From: Oncomelania hupensis | Taxonomy: Eukaryota > Mollusca > Gastropoda > Littorinimorpha > Pomatiopsidae | NCBI GenBank assembly: GCA_036898135.1 | Contig: CM072525.1 | Span: forward strand, 54,192,299-54,256,298 | Reading direction: 5' to 3' | Length of the DNA stretch: 64,000 bases | Shown here: piece after piece, positions 11,471 through 22,852 of the stretch | Layout: the number at the start of each line of letters is the position of its first letter | How positions within the stretch are numbered: position 1 is the first letter of the stretch | The notes under the pieces: generated by a model | Seen by the model: only the letters and a program-made list of their open reading frames with translations | Databases searched by the model: none | What the model was told of the DNA's origin: nothing | Program-made: the position numbers and the translations under genes

Positions 11471-12596
11471 CTCTCATCCAAACCTAGATGCTCCTGCCCC
11501 TCCGGCTCCTGAGCCCCAGTTCGCCGGGGCGGCCGACACCCGTGGTCCGACTTTGTCCTATGCCCAGAAGGCGCGCCTGGGGGCGACTGCCAGGGGGCAA
11601 CGTAGATTTGTGCACCCCGCTAGGGCTGCGATGGCGGCCGAGGTGGTCGACTTCCCTGTGGTCATCCGTGATGGCGGTGGTGGCCCTGCCACGTTCAACG
11701 GGCTGGGTCCTTACAAGCAACGTGACGCGCTGGAAAACTCGGTGGGTAGGGGGTCTCTCCGTCCGCCGCCTGCCAGCCGGGGGTTGGTTGGTGGGTTGCA
11801 CGTCGGCTAAACAGCAGGGGGCCCTCTTTCGTATGTCCGCCATCTGTGGAATTCCAATCACCACCAGTATCCCTAAGGCTACCACGGTAGGCGTGATCCG
11901 TGGTTTGCCTTCTACTGGGACGACCCTCATTTTCTGGGACTGATGAGAGAGGACCTGAACGCCCAGGGCTTCGAGGTAGCCTCAGTGATCCGACTCCCGA
12001 TGTCGGGCGGTACTATGTCCAATTCTATCAAGGTGACCTTCAATCTCAAAGTGCTCCTAGCTACTGTGATGCTGGGCCTCCACCGTTTCCGAGTGGACCC
12101 CTACGTAGCCCCTGTTATCAGATGCACCAAGTTTCAGCTCCTGGGGCACGGCAGACTTCAGTGCCGCCGTCAGGTGGACCGTTGTGCTAGGTGCGGAAAA
12201 GACCACCGTACGAAGGAGTGCAGCAGTGACACCCTGCTTTGTATTAATTGTGGTGGACGCCACTCGGCGGCCTGGGAGGGATGCCCCGAAGTGGAGGTCA
12301 GACGCCGGGCCAATGGCTTACGTGGCTCGACGTATATGCCTTTCGCCGAAGCTGTAGCCAAAGCCCGTGTTGGCTCTGTCACATGTCAGCCGGGAGTGCT
12401 CGGCGCTGCGGTTCCTGCCGTCGGGCCTGTCTCGAGCTGTGGCGCTAATGTGCTCACCGGAGCGTTGCCTCCTGCGCAGTCTGGCGACTTCCCCCTACTG
12501 GGATCCCGCACCTTGAGCCTGGGACCCGTCCTCTGTCTGCGCTGCGGCCCTCTCTCGCTGCCGCCCCGTCCATCGACTCTTCCGGTGACCCGGTGA
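11471..12596 (+). pseudogene. I-group LINE: ORF1 (Gag-like) fragment with zinc knuckles
   Basis: Frame pieces 11433-11810, 11488-11943 and 11943-12596 read as one ORF1 interrupted by two frameshifts (near 11720 and 11945). The last piece has the double CCHC arrangement of LINE ORF1 proteins: CARCGKDHRTKEC (from about 12180) and CINCGGRHSAAWEGC (from about 12240), preceded by the typical CTKFQLLGH block. In a normal element ORF1 precedes ORF2; here it follows the RNase H fragment, so the copy is rearranged or two copies are fused. High GC content contrasts with the AT-rich surroundings. Confidence 0.75.
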
Positions 12597-12786
12597 CCGT
12601 CGACCATCCCTCTTCCCGTCCCCCTCTGCTTCGGACCCTGACCCCGCTGCTGCAGGACCTGACCGGCTTGGAGGATACCCTCATGTTGAGCCTCGTGGAC
12701 CTCCCTGTCCAGTTCGCACCGATGCGGTTGCTGATGCAAACTTTGTTGACCACTATTAAATCTATCTGTGCCATTTTCACTGCACA

Positions 12787-13506
12787 ATGTTAGTCTTACC
12801 CTTTCTCGACTTGTTTTTGCTTTATTGGTCCACCTGCACTGTTGCCATGGCCCTAAATCCGAACAGTCTGGTTGTGCTGCAGTGGAATTGCCGCTCGTTG
12901 TCCCCACTGGTTGACTCTCTCCCGTCCTTGGACCCACTTACCTCGAAATCTCATATTCTCTGCCTCCAATCACTAAACTGTAAGCGCAACAACCTACCTA
13001 CGATAGCAGGCTTTCACTTTCCCCCGTTGTTCACCACGGACGAACATGATAAAATCTACTTTGCCACCTATGTCAGACTGGGGCTTGCTGCTGTTGACTT
13101 GGGGCCCGTCGACGAGGGGGAGGGCGGAGGCTTTACCTCGGTGTTGCAGGTGTCCCTTGGCGCCGGCCTCCCGTCTGGCTTACTTAAAATCCTTAATTAC
13201 AGCCCCACTGGGTGCAGGGACTTCACTTGGTTGGAGGAGGTTGTGGGTAATGAGTCCTGGTTAATAGTGGGTGATTTCAATGCCAGGGACGGGACCTGGG
13301 ATGATGGCTGTCCCACAGTCTCAATCACCTACACCCAGTACCGGCGCTGTAATTCGGCCGAGTCCCATGCGGCCATGAAAACGGCAAAACTTGCGGCTAA
13401 GCGCGTCATTGCGCAGGCCAAAAAAGCTTTCTGGTTAGACCCTCTTAACACATGTCGCACACCCCTTGCCGGCCTTCCTGAGTCCCGGGCGTGTGCTCCT
13501 ATGTAG
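12787..13506 (+). pseudogene. I-group LINE: endonuclease N-terminus of ORF2, internally deleted
   Basis: After the zinc-knuckle ORF1 comes the start of an apurinic-type endonuclease: LVVLQWNCRSL (about 12880), the LQSL block and LIVGDFNARDGTWDD (about 13265). At about 13330 the frame jumps to RCNSAESHAAMKTAKLAAKR, the region just before the reverse transcriptase in related LINEs, so the endonuclease C-terminus is deleted. The frame ends at 13506 where the 3' tandem array begins. The endonuclease would nick target DNA for target-primed reverse transcription, but this copy is dead. Confidence 0.75.
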
Positions 13507-14660
13507 ACCACTCGGACTGACTCTCCCACTACATGGCGCACACCCACAGTTGATCTTCTGGTCCTGGACGTGCGTTCCCATGAATGACCTTTAGACTGCA
13601 CCTCTACCACTTGGCGCACACCTACAGTTGATCCTCTGGTCCTGGGTGTGCTGTTCCATGATTGGCCTCATAGACTGACACTTCTACCACACGGTGCTCA
13701 ACTATGGCCCTGGTTGTGCATTCCTAAGGACTGACAGACTGATACCTCTATCATAAGGCGCACAACTCAGTTGACCGCATGGTCCTGGTTGTGCATTCCT
13801 AAGGACTGACAGACTGATACCTCTATCATAAGGCGCACAACTCAGTTGACCCCACGGTCCTGGTTGTGCATTCCTAAGGACTGACAGACTGATACCTCTA
13901 TCATAAGGCGCACAACTCAGTTGACCCCACGGTCCTGGTTGTGCATTCCTAAGGACTGACAGACTGATACCTCTATCATAAGGCGCACAACTCAGTTGAC
14001 CCCACGGTCCTGGTTGTGCATTCCTAAGGACTGACAGACGGATACCTCTATCATAAGGCGCACAACTCTGTTGACCCCATGGTCCTGGTTGTGCATTCCT
14101 AAGGACTGACAGACTGATACCTCTATCATAAGGCGCACAACTCAGTTGACCGCATGGTCCTGGTTGTGCATTCCTAAGGACTGACAGACTGATACCTCTA
14201 TCATAAGGCGCACAACCCAGTTGACCCTATGGTCCTGGTTGTGCATTCCTAAGGACTGACAGACTGATACCTCTATCATAAGGCGCACAACTCAGTTGAC
14301 CCCACGGTCCTGGTTGTGCATTCCTAAGGACTGACAGACTGATACCTCTATCATTAGGCGCACAACTCAGTTGACCCCACGGTCCTGGTTGTGCATTCCT
14401 AAGGACTGACAGACTGATACCTCTATCATAAGGCGCACAACTCAGTTGACCCTATGGTCCTGGTTGTGCGCTCCCAAGGACTAATACTTATACTACATAC
14501 ATGTTCCTACGGACTGACACTTCTACCACATGGCGCACAACTCAGTTGACCCTATGGTCCTGGTTGTGTGTCCCCTAGGACTGTCCCTTCTACTTACGTG
14601 TGCTCCCAAGGACTGACTTCCTACTACTTGGAGCTCAACTCTGTTGACCCTTTGGTCCTG
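13500..14660 (+). repeat. 75-bp tandem array, hairpin-forming units, LINE 3' region
   Basis: About ten nearly identical 75-bp units run from 13741 to 14470 (the phrase GGTCCTGGTT recurs at 13781, 13856, 13931 and every 75 bp). Diverged units lie on both sides. Each unit holds GCACAAC...GTTGTGC as an outer stem and GACC-NNNN-GGTC as an inner stem. The array lies where a LINE 3' untranslated region is expected. Confidence 0.85.
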
Positions 14661-15204
14661 ATTGTATGCTCCCGAGACTGACCCAATCTTGTTGGATCAG
14701 CGGTGGCCTCACTGCTGTAGGGAGCCCGCTCGTTCCGGTGGCCTCCCGTGTTGTTGTTGTTGTTGTTTTTTTGCATAGCCATGGTACTGTACCTTTTTTT
14801 TGTTTTTGGGATAGCCATGGTGCTGTACCTCACTTATTGTATACTTATTGGTGCCCGCTATGGGGTCCTCCGATGGCCCACCCTTGATGCTAGACCAATA
14901 CAATACAATGCAAGATTATTGCTTTAGGTTTAGCGGACTCTTCCGAGCCAAATCAGGACCATGCTAGACCAATGGCCATGTTGCCAGGCTCAATGGGTGG
15001 CTGCTAGGCCCTGGATATAGCCATGGTGCTGTCCACTCTCTCGTTATTGTACATACCATTTACCTGCGATCACCGTGGGGCCTTTCGATGGCCCGCTCCG
15101 ACGCCAAACGAGGGCCAAGTTGCCGGGTTTGTCGGGCGGTTGCTAGCCCCTTGTACATAGCCTCGGTGCTGATTTAGTTTTCCAAATTATTGATTGGTGC
15201 TGAC
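14661..15204 (+). other. LINE 3' tail region with a 60-bp retroposon
   Basis: The stretch repeats a module (ATAGCCATGGTGCTGT..., TCCGATGGCCC...) two to three times, which I read as 3' untranslated sequence of the LINE. The same module resumes at 19530-19630 beyond the palindromic element, which therefore interrupted it. A short retroposon copy sits at 14900-14960. Confidence 0.5.
14900..14960 (-). mobile_element. Short (about 60-bp) retroposon, copy 1, with 13-bp target duplication
   Basis: The 61-bp insert is flanked by a perfect 13-bp direct repeat ATGCTAGACCAAT (14887-14899 and 14961-14973). On the minus strand it starts GGTCCTGATTTGGCTCGG and ends with an (ATTGT)n-like tail. Target duplication plus simple-repeat tail is the signature of LINE-driven retroposition. 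Confidence 0.7.
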
Positions 15205-15841
15205 TGTTACACTCTGTTTGATGATGGTGTTGTCTATCAGTATCTGATTCAGCCCCGATGCTTGAATTCCTGATAGTTGTGTAACTCAGATTCGTTTATT
15301 CACACAGCCCGTCCAAACAGCATACAAGTCACAAAGTCCACGTATGAAGTTTTCCGCTTTTATTCAGCACACATCAACAACTGCATACAATTCTCAATTC
15401 AACTCAACAACTTTCACAGCAACTCTCAGTTTCACTATCAACAACTTCACTCTCTCTCAACAGCGACTCGGCTCACGATTAAATAACCTCTCTCTTTTCT
15501 GGAACGATTTGGTACGTGGTAGAAATGACGCACTGCCACCAATCGAACTAAAGATCGTCATCACTGACTTACGTCATTCACATTTTCTCTACTTCCGGGA
15601 ACATTCACGACCTTCGATATCCATCCGGAAATTTCTATCAAGAGTAAACACGCATATCCAGAAGATTCTCAAATAATATCGACTAACGCAAATTATCAAC
15701 GTTATACAAAGCCTCTCCTAACAACAATGCAAACTCAAATCAAAGGTAAATAAACTCCATTATTGAATACTTTGCAAATCGAAACGATTAGATCTATCGT
15801 ACACGCTTCAGCCATATTATCATTCGCGTTTCAACGTAACA
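15205..15841 (-). repeat. Left LTR of the palindromic element
   Basis: The 637-bp segment starts TGTTAC and ends GTAACA. On its inner side the minus strand has the purine-rich run AGTGGGGGGTTA, a polypurine tract as expected just upstream of a 3' LTR. Confidence 0.75.
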
Positions 15842-16160
15842 TAACCCCCCACTCAAGAAGAAATTTACCTAATTTCTTTCAACAACGTTGAAACGTAATG
15901 CACAAACAAAGTCCACAATTGAAACTAATTTAAGACTTTCTGAATACTGTAATTGCGCTCAGCTTATCTACACAGAGTCAATGGTTTTCATCTTCAAATC
16001 TGCCTGGATAATGTCAATGTTCACAGTTCATTCACACAGAGTCAAAGTTTCTCATCTGCAAGTCTTTCTGGATACTGTCAATGTTCACAGATCATTTACC
16101 CAGTCAACGTTTTTCATTTTCAAGTCTGTCATTACCAATATTCTGAGTTCGTCCACACAG

Positions 16161-18023
16161 TCAATGTTCTTTCGTTCGCAAGGAATCGACGCCCTCGTCA
16201 GTTGCGGTCGTCATCGGCCCAGGGTCAAAGACGATGATCACGTGGGCTTCCCTGGAATCATTGCGTCCTCCGTTGTCTTTTTCTTCCGTCGGATGTCCGA
16301 AGCAGTCGACGTTGTCAGCTCCCAGAATGCATTCGCTGGGTCTCACGGTCAGGTTGGCTTCTGCGGGACGGTGGAACGGCTCCCTCAAGGTCTGCAGATG
16401 CTCCTTCCAGGTCTGGGTGTGGACTTCATGTTCGACTAAAGTCGTAGAGCCTGGGACATCATTGAAGTTGTGGGGAAACTCGCCCATAAGGTCCTTGAGC
16501 TCCATCTTTTGACCTTCCGTCAAGCTTGGTCCTAGCTTAACATCATCGATGCCTTCTTTGCTGTGGAAGTCTCCCAGTTCCAACAGTTCTTCGCTGTCAA
16601 AGCTGTCGTCGGTCACAGCTGCTGTGGCTGCGTGCACAGTCTCTGTTGGCCTTTCCACGTACAGCTTAAGGAGGTTGGCGTGGTATATCTTGGAATGCTG
16701 GCCGACCTTCATCTTATAGTCGTTGATCCCCACCACGGTCTCCACTTCGTACGGGCCTTTCCACTGCATCAGCAACTTATTGTGATCGGTAGGTAGCAGC
16801 ACCAGCACTTTGTTGCCAGGTTTGAACTTCCTGTTCACAGCCCTACGATCGTAGTAGTGCTTTCCACAGTCTTGGGACTTCTTCAGGTTTTCTCTGGCTA
16901 TCTCGAGAGTCTGCTCCAGCTTCTCCCGTAGCTCAAACACGTACTGGTAACTGTTCTTCACCTCTGGGGTGTCCACTTCTTTCGTCCACAGTTCTTTTAG
17001 GATGTGCATCGGCCCTCGGATGGTTCTTCCGTACAGCAGCTCGAACGGAGAAAAGCCGGTGGGCTCCTGCGGTACTTCTCTGTAGGCGAAAAGTAGGGCG
17101 TTGATGTAGCGATGCCATTGTCTGGGCTGCTCGCTGCACAGTTTCTTCAGGGTGGACTTCAGCGTAGCATTGAACTTTTCGACGAGCCCGTTGCACATTG
17201 GATGGTAGGGTGTCGTAGTCAAATGCCGGATGCTCAGCAGTCTGTTGACCTCCTTCATGCAGTCAGAGACGAACTGCGTCCCGAGGTCTGTCAGAATTTC
17301 TTCAGGCACTCCAAGCCTACTGAACATGTCCACCAGTGCCTCTGCTACAGTTTCAGTGTCAATCTTCTTCAGTGGCACTGCTTCTGGGTACCGAGTCGCA
17401 TAGTCTACTAAAGTCAGTACCCACCGATGACCTTCTTCACTCGGAGGTCTTATTTCGCCGATTAAGTCTAAGGCCACCCTCTTGAAAGGTCGGTCGATCA
17501 GAGGCATCCTCTGCATAGGCACTTTCGGGACCCTTCCTCGAGGTATGGTCTTCTGGCAAATGTCACACGATCGGCAGAAACGGCTGACGTCCGCATGAAG
17601 TCCTGGCCAGTAGAACACCGCCTGGATTCTGTCTGACGTCTTCTTGATACCTAGGTGACCTCCCATAATTGAGTCATGCGCTACTTCCATCACCTGGCGC
17701 CTTAAGGGTAATGGTACCAGTACTTGACGTAGTGGTTTACCTCCGTTGACCCTCGGGTGCTGGAAGATTCTGTACAGGATCTTGGCCTTCACCTCAAAAT
17801 AGACCGTACCACTGCCCTTGGTCACGTGGTCTTGGCGGTTCCTATACTTGTTTAAAGTGCTATCAGCTTCCTGGAGCTGGATCAGCTTATCTCTGTCCAC
17901 GATGGCAGCTTTGGAGTTGTTGGCGACCTTCAGTGGCGTAGACGTCTTGTCTCTCTTGGCCTGGGCCCTGGTAGTAACAGCACCGACGATCTCTGGTCGG
18001 CAGGGCTGAGCCGGAGTAGCCAC
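16161..18023 (-). pseudogene. Integrase followed by a deleted reverse transcriptase, Gmr1-like order
   Basis: The 620-codon frame begins with a TTRAQAKR linker like the one before integrase in the element at 1-2641. It contains integrase zinc ligands His116, His123, Cys153, Cys156 and the triad Asp186, Asp246, Glu282, then the integrase C-terminal domain (to about 455). After an acidic spacer, residues 503-536 (GQKMELKDL...NDVPGSTTLVEHEVHT) are the segment that normally directly precedes a Gypsy reverse transcriptase. Residues 537-577 (TWKEHLQTL...ANLTVRPSECILGADNVDCFGH) are the thumb end of RT. The catalytic palm between them is deleted. So integrase lies upstream of RT in one frame. Protease, Gag and RNase H are absent. 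The start at 18023 lies where the inverted arm begins, so the true N-terminus is lost. Confidence 0.8.
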
Positions 18024-18024
18024 A

Positions 18025-18531
18025 TTGTCCCGTAGCAGCTCTGTAATTTACATTACAACTGCAACAACAGCAGCTGAGATCGACAACAGCTTTGACAGCG
18101 AGGAACTGTTGGAACTGGGAGACTTCCACAGCAAAGAAGGCATCGATGATGTTAAGCTAGGACCGAGCTTGACGAAAGGTCAAAAGTTGGAGCTCAAGGA
18201 CCTTAGGGGCGAGTTTCCCCATAGCTTCAATGATATCCCAGGCTCTACGACTTTGGTCGAACATGAAGTCCACACCCAGACCTGGAAGGAGCATCTGCAG
18301 ACCTTGAGGGAGCTGTCCCACCGTCCCGTAGAAGCCAACCTGACCGTGAGACCCAGCGAATGCATTCTGGGAGCTGACAACGTCGACTGCGTCGGACATC
18401 CGACGGAAGAAAAAGACAACGGAGGATGCACTGACTCCAGGAAAGCCCACGTGATCGTCGTCTTTGACCCTGGGCCGATGACAGCCGCAACTGACGAGGG
18501 CGTCGATTCCTTGCGAGCGAAAGAGCATTGA
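18025..18531 (+). pseudogene. Mirror copy of the pre-RT linker and RT remnant
   Basis: This plus-strand frame encodes the same acidic spacer, pre-RT linker and RT thumb remnant as the end of the minus-strand frame at 16161-18023, with scattered differences (for example LRGEFPHSFNDIPG here against LMGEFPHNFNDVPG). Both carry the same RT deletion joint, so the deletion is older than the inverted duplication. It has no integrase of its own and is part of the right arm. Confidence 0.8.
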
Positions 18532-18848
18532 CTGTGTGGACGAACTAAGAATATTGGTAATGACAGACTTGAAAATGAAAAACGTTGATGGGGTAAATGA
18601 ACTGTGAACATTGACAATATCCAGACAGATTTGCAGATGAGAAACATTGACTGTGTGGATGAACTGTGAACATTGACAATATCCAGATAGACTTGAAGAT
18701 GAAAACCATTGACTCTGTGTAAATAAGCTGAGCGCAATTACAGTATTCAGACAGTCTGAAATAAGTCTTAATTCCGTACTTTGTTTGTGCATTACGTTTC
18801 AACGTTGTTGAAAGAAATTGGGTAAATTTCTTCTTGAGTGGGGGGTTA

Positions 18849-19482
18849 TGTTACGTTGAAACGTGAACGAAAGTACGACGGAAGCGTGTACGATAGATCT
18901 AATCGTTTCGTTTTGCAAAGTATTCAATAATGGAGTTTATTTACCTTTGATTTGAGTTTGCATTGTTGTTAGGAGAGGCTTTGTATAACGTTGATAATTT
19001 GCGTTAGTCGATATTATTTGAGAATCTTCTGGATATGCGTGTTTACTCTTGATAGAAATTTCCGGATGGATATCGAAGGTCGTGAATGTTCCCGGAAGTA
19101 GAGAAAATGTGAATGACGTAAGTCAGTGATGACGATCTTTAGTTCGATTGGTGGCAGTGCGTCATTTCTACCACGTACCAAATCGTTCCAGAAAAGAGAG
19201 AGGTTATTTAATCGTGAGCCGAGTCGCTGTTGAGACAGTAAAGTTGTTGATAGTGATTTGGAAAGTTGCTGTGAAAGTTGTTGAGTTGAATTGAGAATTG
19301 TATGCAGTTGTTGATGTGTGCTGAATAAAAGTGGAAAACTTCATACGTGGACTTTGTGACTTGTATGCTGTTTGGACGGGCTGTGTGAATAAACGAATCT
19401 GAGTTACACCCTATCAGGAATTCAAGCATCGGGGCTGAATCAGATACTGATAGAAAACACCAACATCAAATTGAGTGTAACA
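18849..19482 (+). repeat. Right LTR of the palindromic element
   Basis: This 634-bp LTR (TGTTACGTTG...GTGTAACA) is the inverted counterpart of 15205-15841. It is preceded by the polypurine run AGTGGGGGGTTA and contains an AATAAA signal near 19323. Confidence 0.75.
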
Positions 19483-20186
19483 TTGATGCATCTAATTTAC
19501 TATTTGGTTATTAATGGTTTCGGTCTCACGTAGGGTCCTCCGATGGCCCGCCCCGCTGCCACTCCATGGCCTTGTTGCCTGGCGCAAGCAGCGGCTGCCA
19601 GACCCATGTACATAGCCTCGGTGCTGACCTTGGTTTTTAAGACCATTATCATTACTGAATAGTGTTCATTTTACTGTTTTAAATTGATGTGCGTCTCGAT
19701 TGCTCCCGACATAACCCTATTATCATATCATTTTAACCTGTTAATTGCCCTTCGGGCACACTCTGTGTTATTTTAACTTGCTCTTAGAATCCTGACCGGG
19801 CTTATCGGAGCCAACACGACTAACCTTCACTTTAACATACCTTTTATATATTTTATCTGTACTGCTGTATGCCGTAACCCACTTAACATTTTTTTGTTGT
19901 TGTTGTACAAGTTACATTACGTCCTATAGACCCGTTACTACGGCAAGAGTAGAACGTGTATTTTCTCTGGTCTATATGCCCAGACCCCTCCTTTTCTCGA
20001 TTCTGGCGAATCTTGATGTGAATAGCTGGTTTTAACTTAACCATGCCCTGCCCTGTCTTAACCTTACTTAGTTAACCATCAATTCATTTTATTTGTTTTT
20101 AACCTGTGGTCCTGAATTTTAATCTACCATTCTTAATATCGTCCCCTATATGCCATAGTGTCCGGGGAGCAAACTTGTTTTTTCCA
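19483..20186 (+). other. Continuation of LINE 3' sequence, no gene
   Basis: The TCCGATGGCCCG and CATAGCCTCGGTGCTGA modules near 19540-19625 match those at 15090-15175, so this is the other side of the sequence interrupted by the palindromic element. The rest is AT-rich without a frame. Confidence 0.5.
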
Positions 20187-20720
20187 ACCTAGTTCCAGTC
20201 ATTCGCCAAAAAAGGCAATCACTGAAGTCGAACGAAGCTCTCCGATGTATTTCAAAATGATGCTTGCATGACTACGACTAGTTGACATTAAAAATGATCG
20301 CTAATGCTTCTAATTCTGTTCGATTTACACAGATTAGCATTTCGCAATGGTAAATTTTGTTAAGATGAGCATAATTATTATCGACAATATTTAATAGTTG
20401 CGTTCCTTGCTTTGCATTTTGTTAGTTCTCAGCAGTAGGCTAATAATAGCATTTCCCATTTCCTGCCTAGAATCAAGTAGACACTGTTATACAGTATACA
20501 TAGGCGTAATCTACATTATATATTATAAGTCAGTCTCCGAGAAGCGAAGAAGCTCACTAGCTGAATATAATTATTAGACCTGTATTGTTTGTGTTATACG
20601 TAAATAAATTTATAAACTATATCTATTCTAATTAATAATATTTAGGCCTATACTTTATAATATTCGAATCTTTACATTTCCTGAGGAGTAGGACGAGTAT
20701 GCTTAGCGAATTTTTTTTCC

Positions 20721-20910
20721 ATAACTCGAGATCAGAGTTAAATTAATAGTTAGTTATTCATTGCTTACAGGGTCCAGCGAACTGCAAAGAGCCGAATCAG
20801 GACCACAAAATCAAGATAACTCGAGATCAGAGTTAAATTAATAGTTAGTTATTCATTGCTTACAGGGTCCAGCGGACTGCAAAGAGCGGAATCAGGACCA
20901 CAAAATCAAG
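20721..20910. repeat. Direct 95-bp duplication carrying two short-retroposon cores
   Basis: Units 20721-20815 and 20816-20910 are nearly identical. Each ends with a core of the short retroposon family (20771-20804 and 20866-20899, the GCAAAGAG variant). Confidence 0.75.
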
Positions 20911-20941
20911 ACCACAACTTCGCTAGTAGCAGTAGTAGTAG

Positions 20942-21004
20942 TTACATTACATTACATGGTTATTGCTTTAGGTCCAGCGGACTTTTCCGAGCCAAATCAG
21001 GACC
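20942..21004 (-). mobile_element. Short (about 60-bp) retroposon, copy inside (TAG)n
   Basis: Minus-strand GGTCCTGATTTGGCTCGG start, GTCCGCTGGACC core and (ATGTA)n-like tail. It is flanked on both sides by AGTAGTAGTAG, compatible with a target duplication but not proof because the site is a microsatellite. Confidence 0.65.
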
Positions 21005-21005
21005 A

Positions 21006-21088
<83 letters not shown>

Positions 21089-21144
21089 TAGTTATTTAGT
21101 TAAATCTTTAATTAATTTATTTGTTTTGTTTGTTTATTTTTTAA

Positions 21145-21212
<68 letters not shown>
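21005..21212. repeat. (TAG)n and (TTA)n microsatellites
   Basis: A (TAG)n run at about 21005-21090 and a (TTA)n run at about 21145-21212, separated by AT-rich sequence. Open frames through them are low-complexity artefacts. Confidence 0.9.
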
Positions 21213-22169
21213 GACTACTTAAAAAAAGAAAAAAAAGAAAGAATAGTGTGTGACGTTTTGTTTGTTTTTGCTGAAGTTGGGTGTAACCCGAAGTATTCAG
21301 ATGGTATTACTGTGTTTTTGTTTGTTTGTTTTTTTTAGTTTTTTTTAATAGATTTACCAAAGTTTTCAGATGATTTATGGAAATGTCCGCCTGCCACGCA
21401 ACATTTTTTAAATACGTGTTTCTCATTAAAATGCATATCATTGAAATACATATAACAAATTTACTGTATCAGTTAAAAAGAATAATATTACTTAAATAAA
21501 TAATTGCTTTGGTGCTTGCAATAAAAATGTCACTGTTTTTTGAGGCCATTATAAACTTGCTTTGCCTTGTTGTGCTGAAGGGACATCAACGTATCCATAG
21601 CGCTTTGAAGTTTTGTCATCGTTTTATTGTTGATATAGATGTGAAATCGTTGTATGTGTGCATTATGTGTTATGTAGTAGGCCTACTTTAACTCTTTATT
21701 ACTAATTGTGTCAGTATATTAATCATCATAAAATAATAATAATAATACTAACTGCTTCAAAATGCGAATCTCGACTTGACTTACAGCTTAAAGCTGTGCA
21801 CATCAAAACAAAAATAGATCTAGAAGCAACAGCGGCTATTTTTATGCACGGATGTTTCACCTCAGGCTCGATCTGAAGTCTTTTCTTTTGTCTGTGTAAA
21901 CTCGTGTGCCTCCTACATACGTACGTAGTATATATAGTATGTAATTGAGGCCTACGAAAGAAGAGACTTCCCAGCCGGTGGTTTCACGTAGTCCTGCAAG
22001 CAATCGTTCGTAAAACATCGGATAGCTTCGCCCGACTCGGAGAGCTTCGTTCGACTTCGGTAATTGCCTTTTTCGGCGAATGACTGGAACTAGTTTGAAG
22101 AGGGGCCGGGTAGCTCAGTTGGTAGAGCGTCTTACTAGTAACCGAAAGGTACCTGGTTCGAATCCCTGT

Positions 22170-22444
22170 GTAGCAGGACAGATTATGCCCCGCCTCAAGT
22201 ATACCCAGGGTATAAACTGGCCTAGCCCAGACTATGCCCCCGTATAAACTGGCCTAGCCCAGACTATACCCCTGGGTATTATCTGGCCTAGGCTCGTTTA
22301 ACCCTCTCCTGCCCATTATAACCTCCCCACTACGGAAGACCTTATCCTTCACGTTACTCTTTAATTTATGTTTTATGTGTTGTAATTGTTCTGATGCACT
22401 CAGATGGATAGATAGACGGATAGATATAGATAGATAGATAGATC

Positions 22445-22519
<75 letters not shown>

Positions 22520-22852
22520 TAGATAGATTGATAGATAGATAGATAGTTAGGGTTAGTTTTTTTTTAGTTTTTTTTTTTTTCACGCAAGATAAAGGCTATT
22601 AGCTGAGTTTACTCAGTTTTTTTTTGTTTTTTTTTCTTTTCCACGCAAGCAAAAGGCTGTTACCTGAGAGTTGTTCACGCAAACGGTCATATACAACAAA
22701 CCCATGAGTGAAATCTCTTTAGGTGGGGGTATATTCCGGGCGCGAGGGGTATGACCTGGCCTAGGCTGATTTATACCCAGGCGGGTAAACCCGCCTAGGC
22801 TACATTATACCCAGGGTATAAAGTAGCCAGGGGTATATTCCGGCCTGTTACA
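22170..22852. mobile_element. Fold-back/MITE-like element nested in SINE A
   Basis: The ends TGTGTAGCAGGACAGATTATG and CGGAATATAC...CCTGTTACAC form an imperfect inverted repeat. Inside, palindromes TATACCCAGGGTATA recur near both ends (about 22200 and 22807) with CTGGCCTAG modules. A (GATA)n microsatellite fills the middle. No coding frame is seen. Confidence 0.6.
22404..22545. repeat. (GATA)n microsatellite
   Basis: Nearly uninterrupted GATA repeats from about 22430 to 22520 with imperfect edges. Confidence 0.9.

Larger units (their letters stand above)
15205..19482. mobile_element. Palindromic LTR element: two inverted 3' ends around one integrase
   Basis: The left arm (15205 to about 16640) and right arm (about 18045 to 19482) are inverted copies of each other, each with a roughly 635-bp LTR at the outside, around a 1.4-kb single-copy integrase core. 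Outer termini are TGTTACACT and AGTGTAACA. Both LTRs end outward, so the element has two 3' halves and no 5' half. Flanking pentamers CTGAC (left) and TTGAT (right) could be a target duplication with two transitions. The element interrupts LINE 3' sequence. Confidence 0.8.
20187..22098. mobile_element. Non-autonomous DNA transposon with long terminal inverted repeats
   Basis: The left end (about 20190-20275: CTAGTTCCAGTCATTCGCC, then AAGTCGAACGAAGCTCTCCG) is matched inverted at the right end (about 22010-22095: CGGAGAGCTTCGTTCGACTT, then GGCGAATGACTGGAACTAG). The roughly 80-100-bp inverted repeats enclose 1.7 kb with no transposase, two 95-bp direct repeats and two microsatellites. I could not define a target duplication. 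Confidence 0.6.

Noticed and set aside
22101..22172. Functional tRNA-Thr gene
   Set aside because: The tRNA-like stretch is the head of a SINE also present at 54696-54900 with target duplications; the stem pairing is imperfect and the 3' part continues into SINE body (after an insertion).
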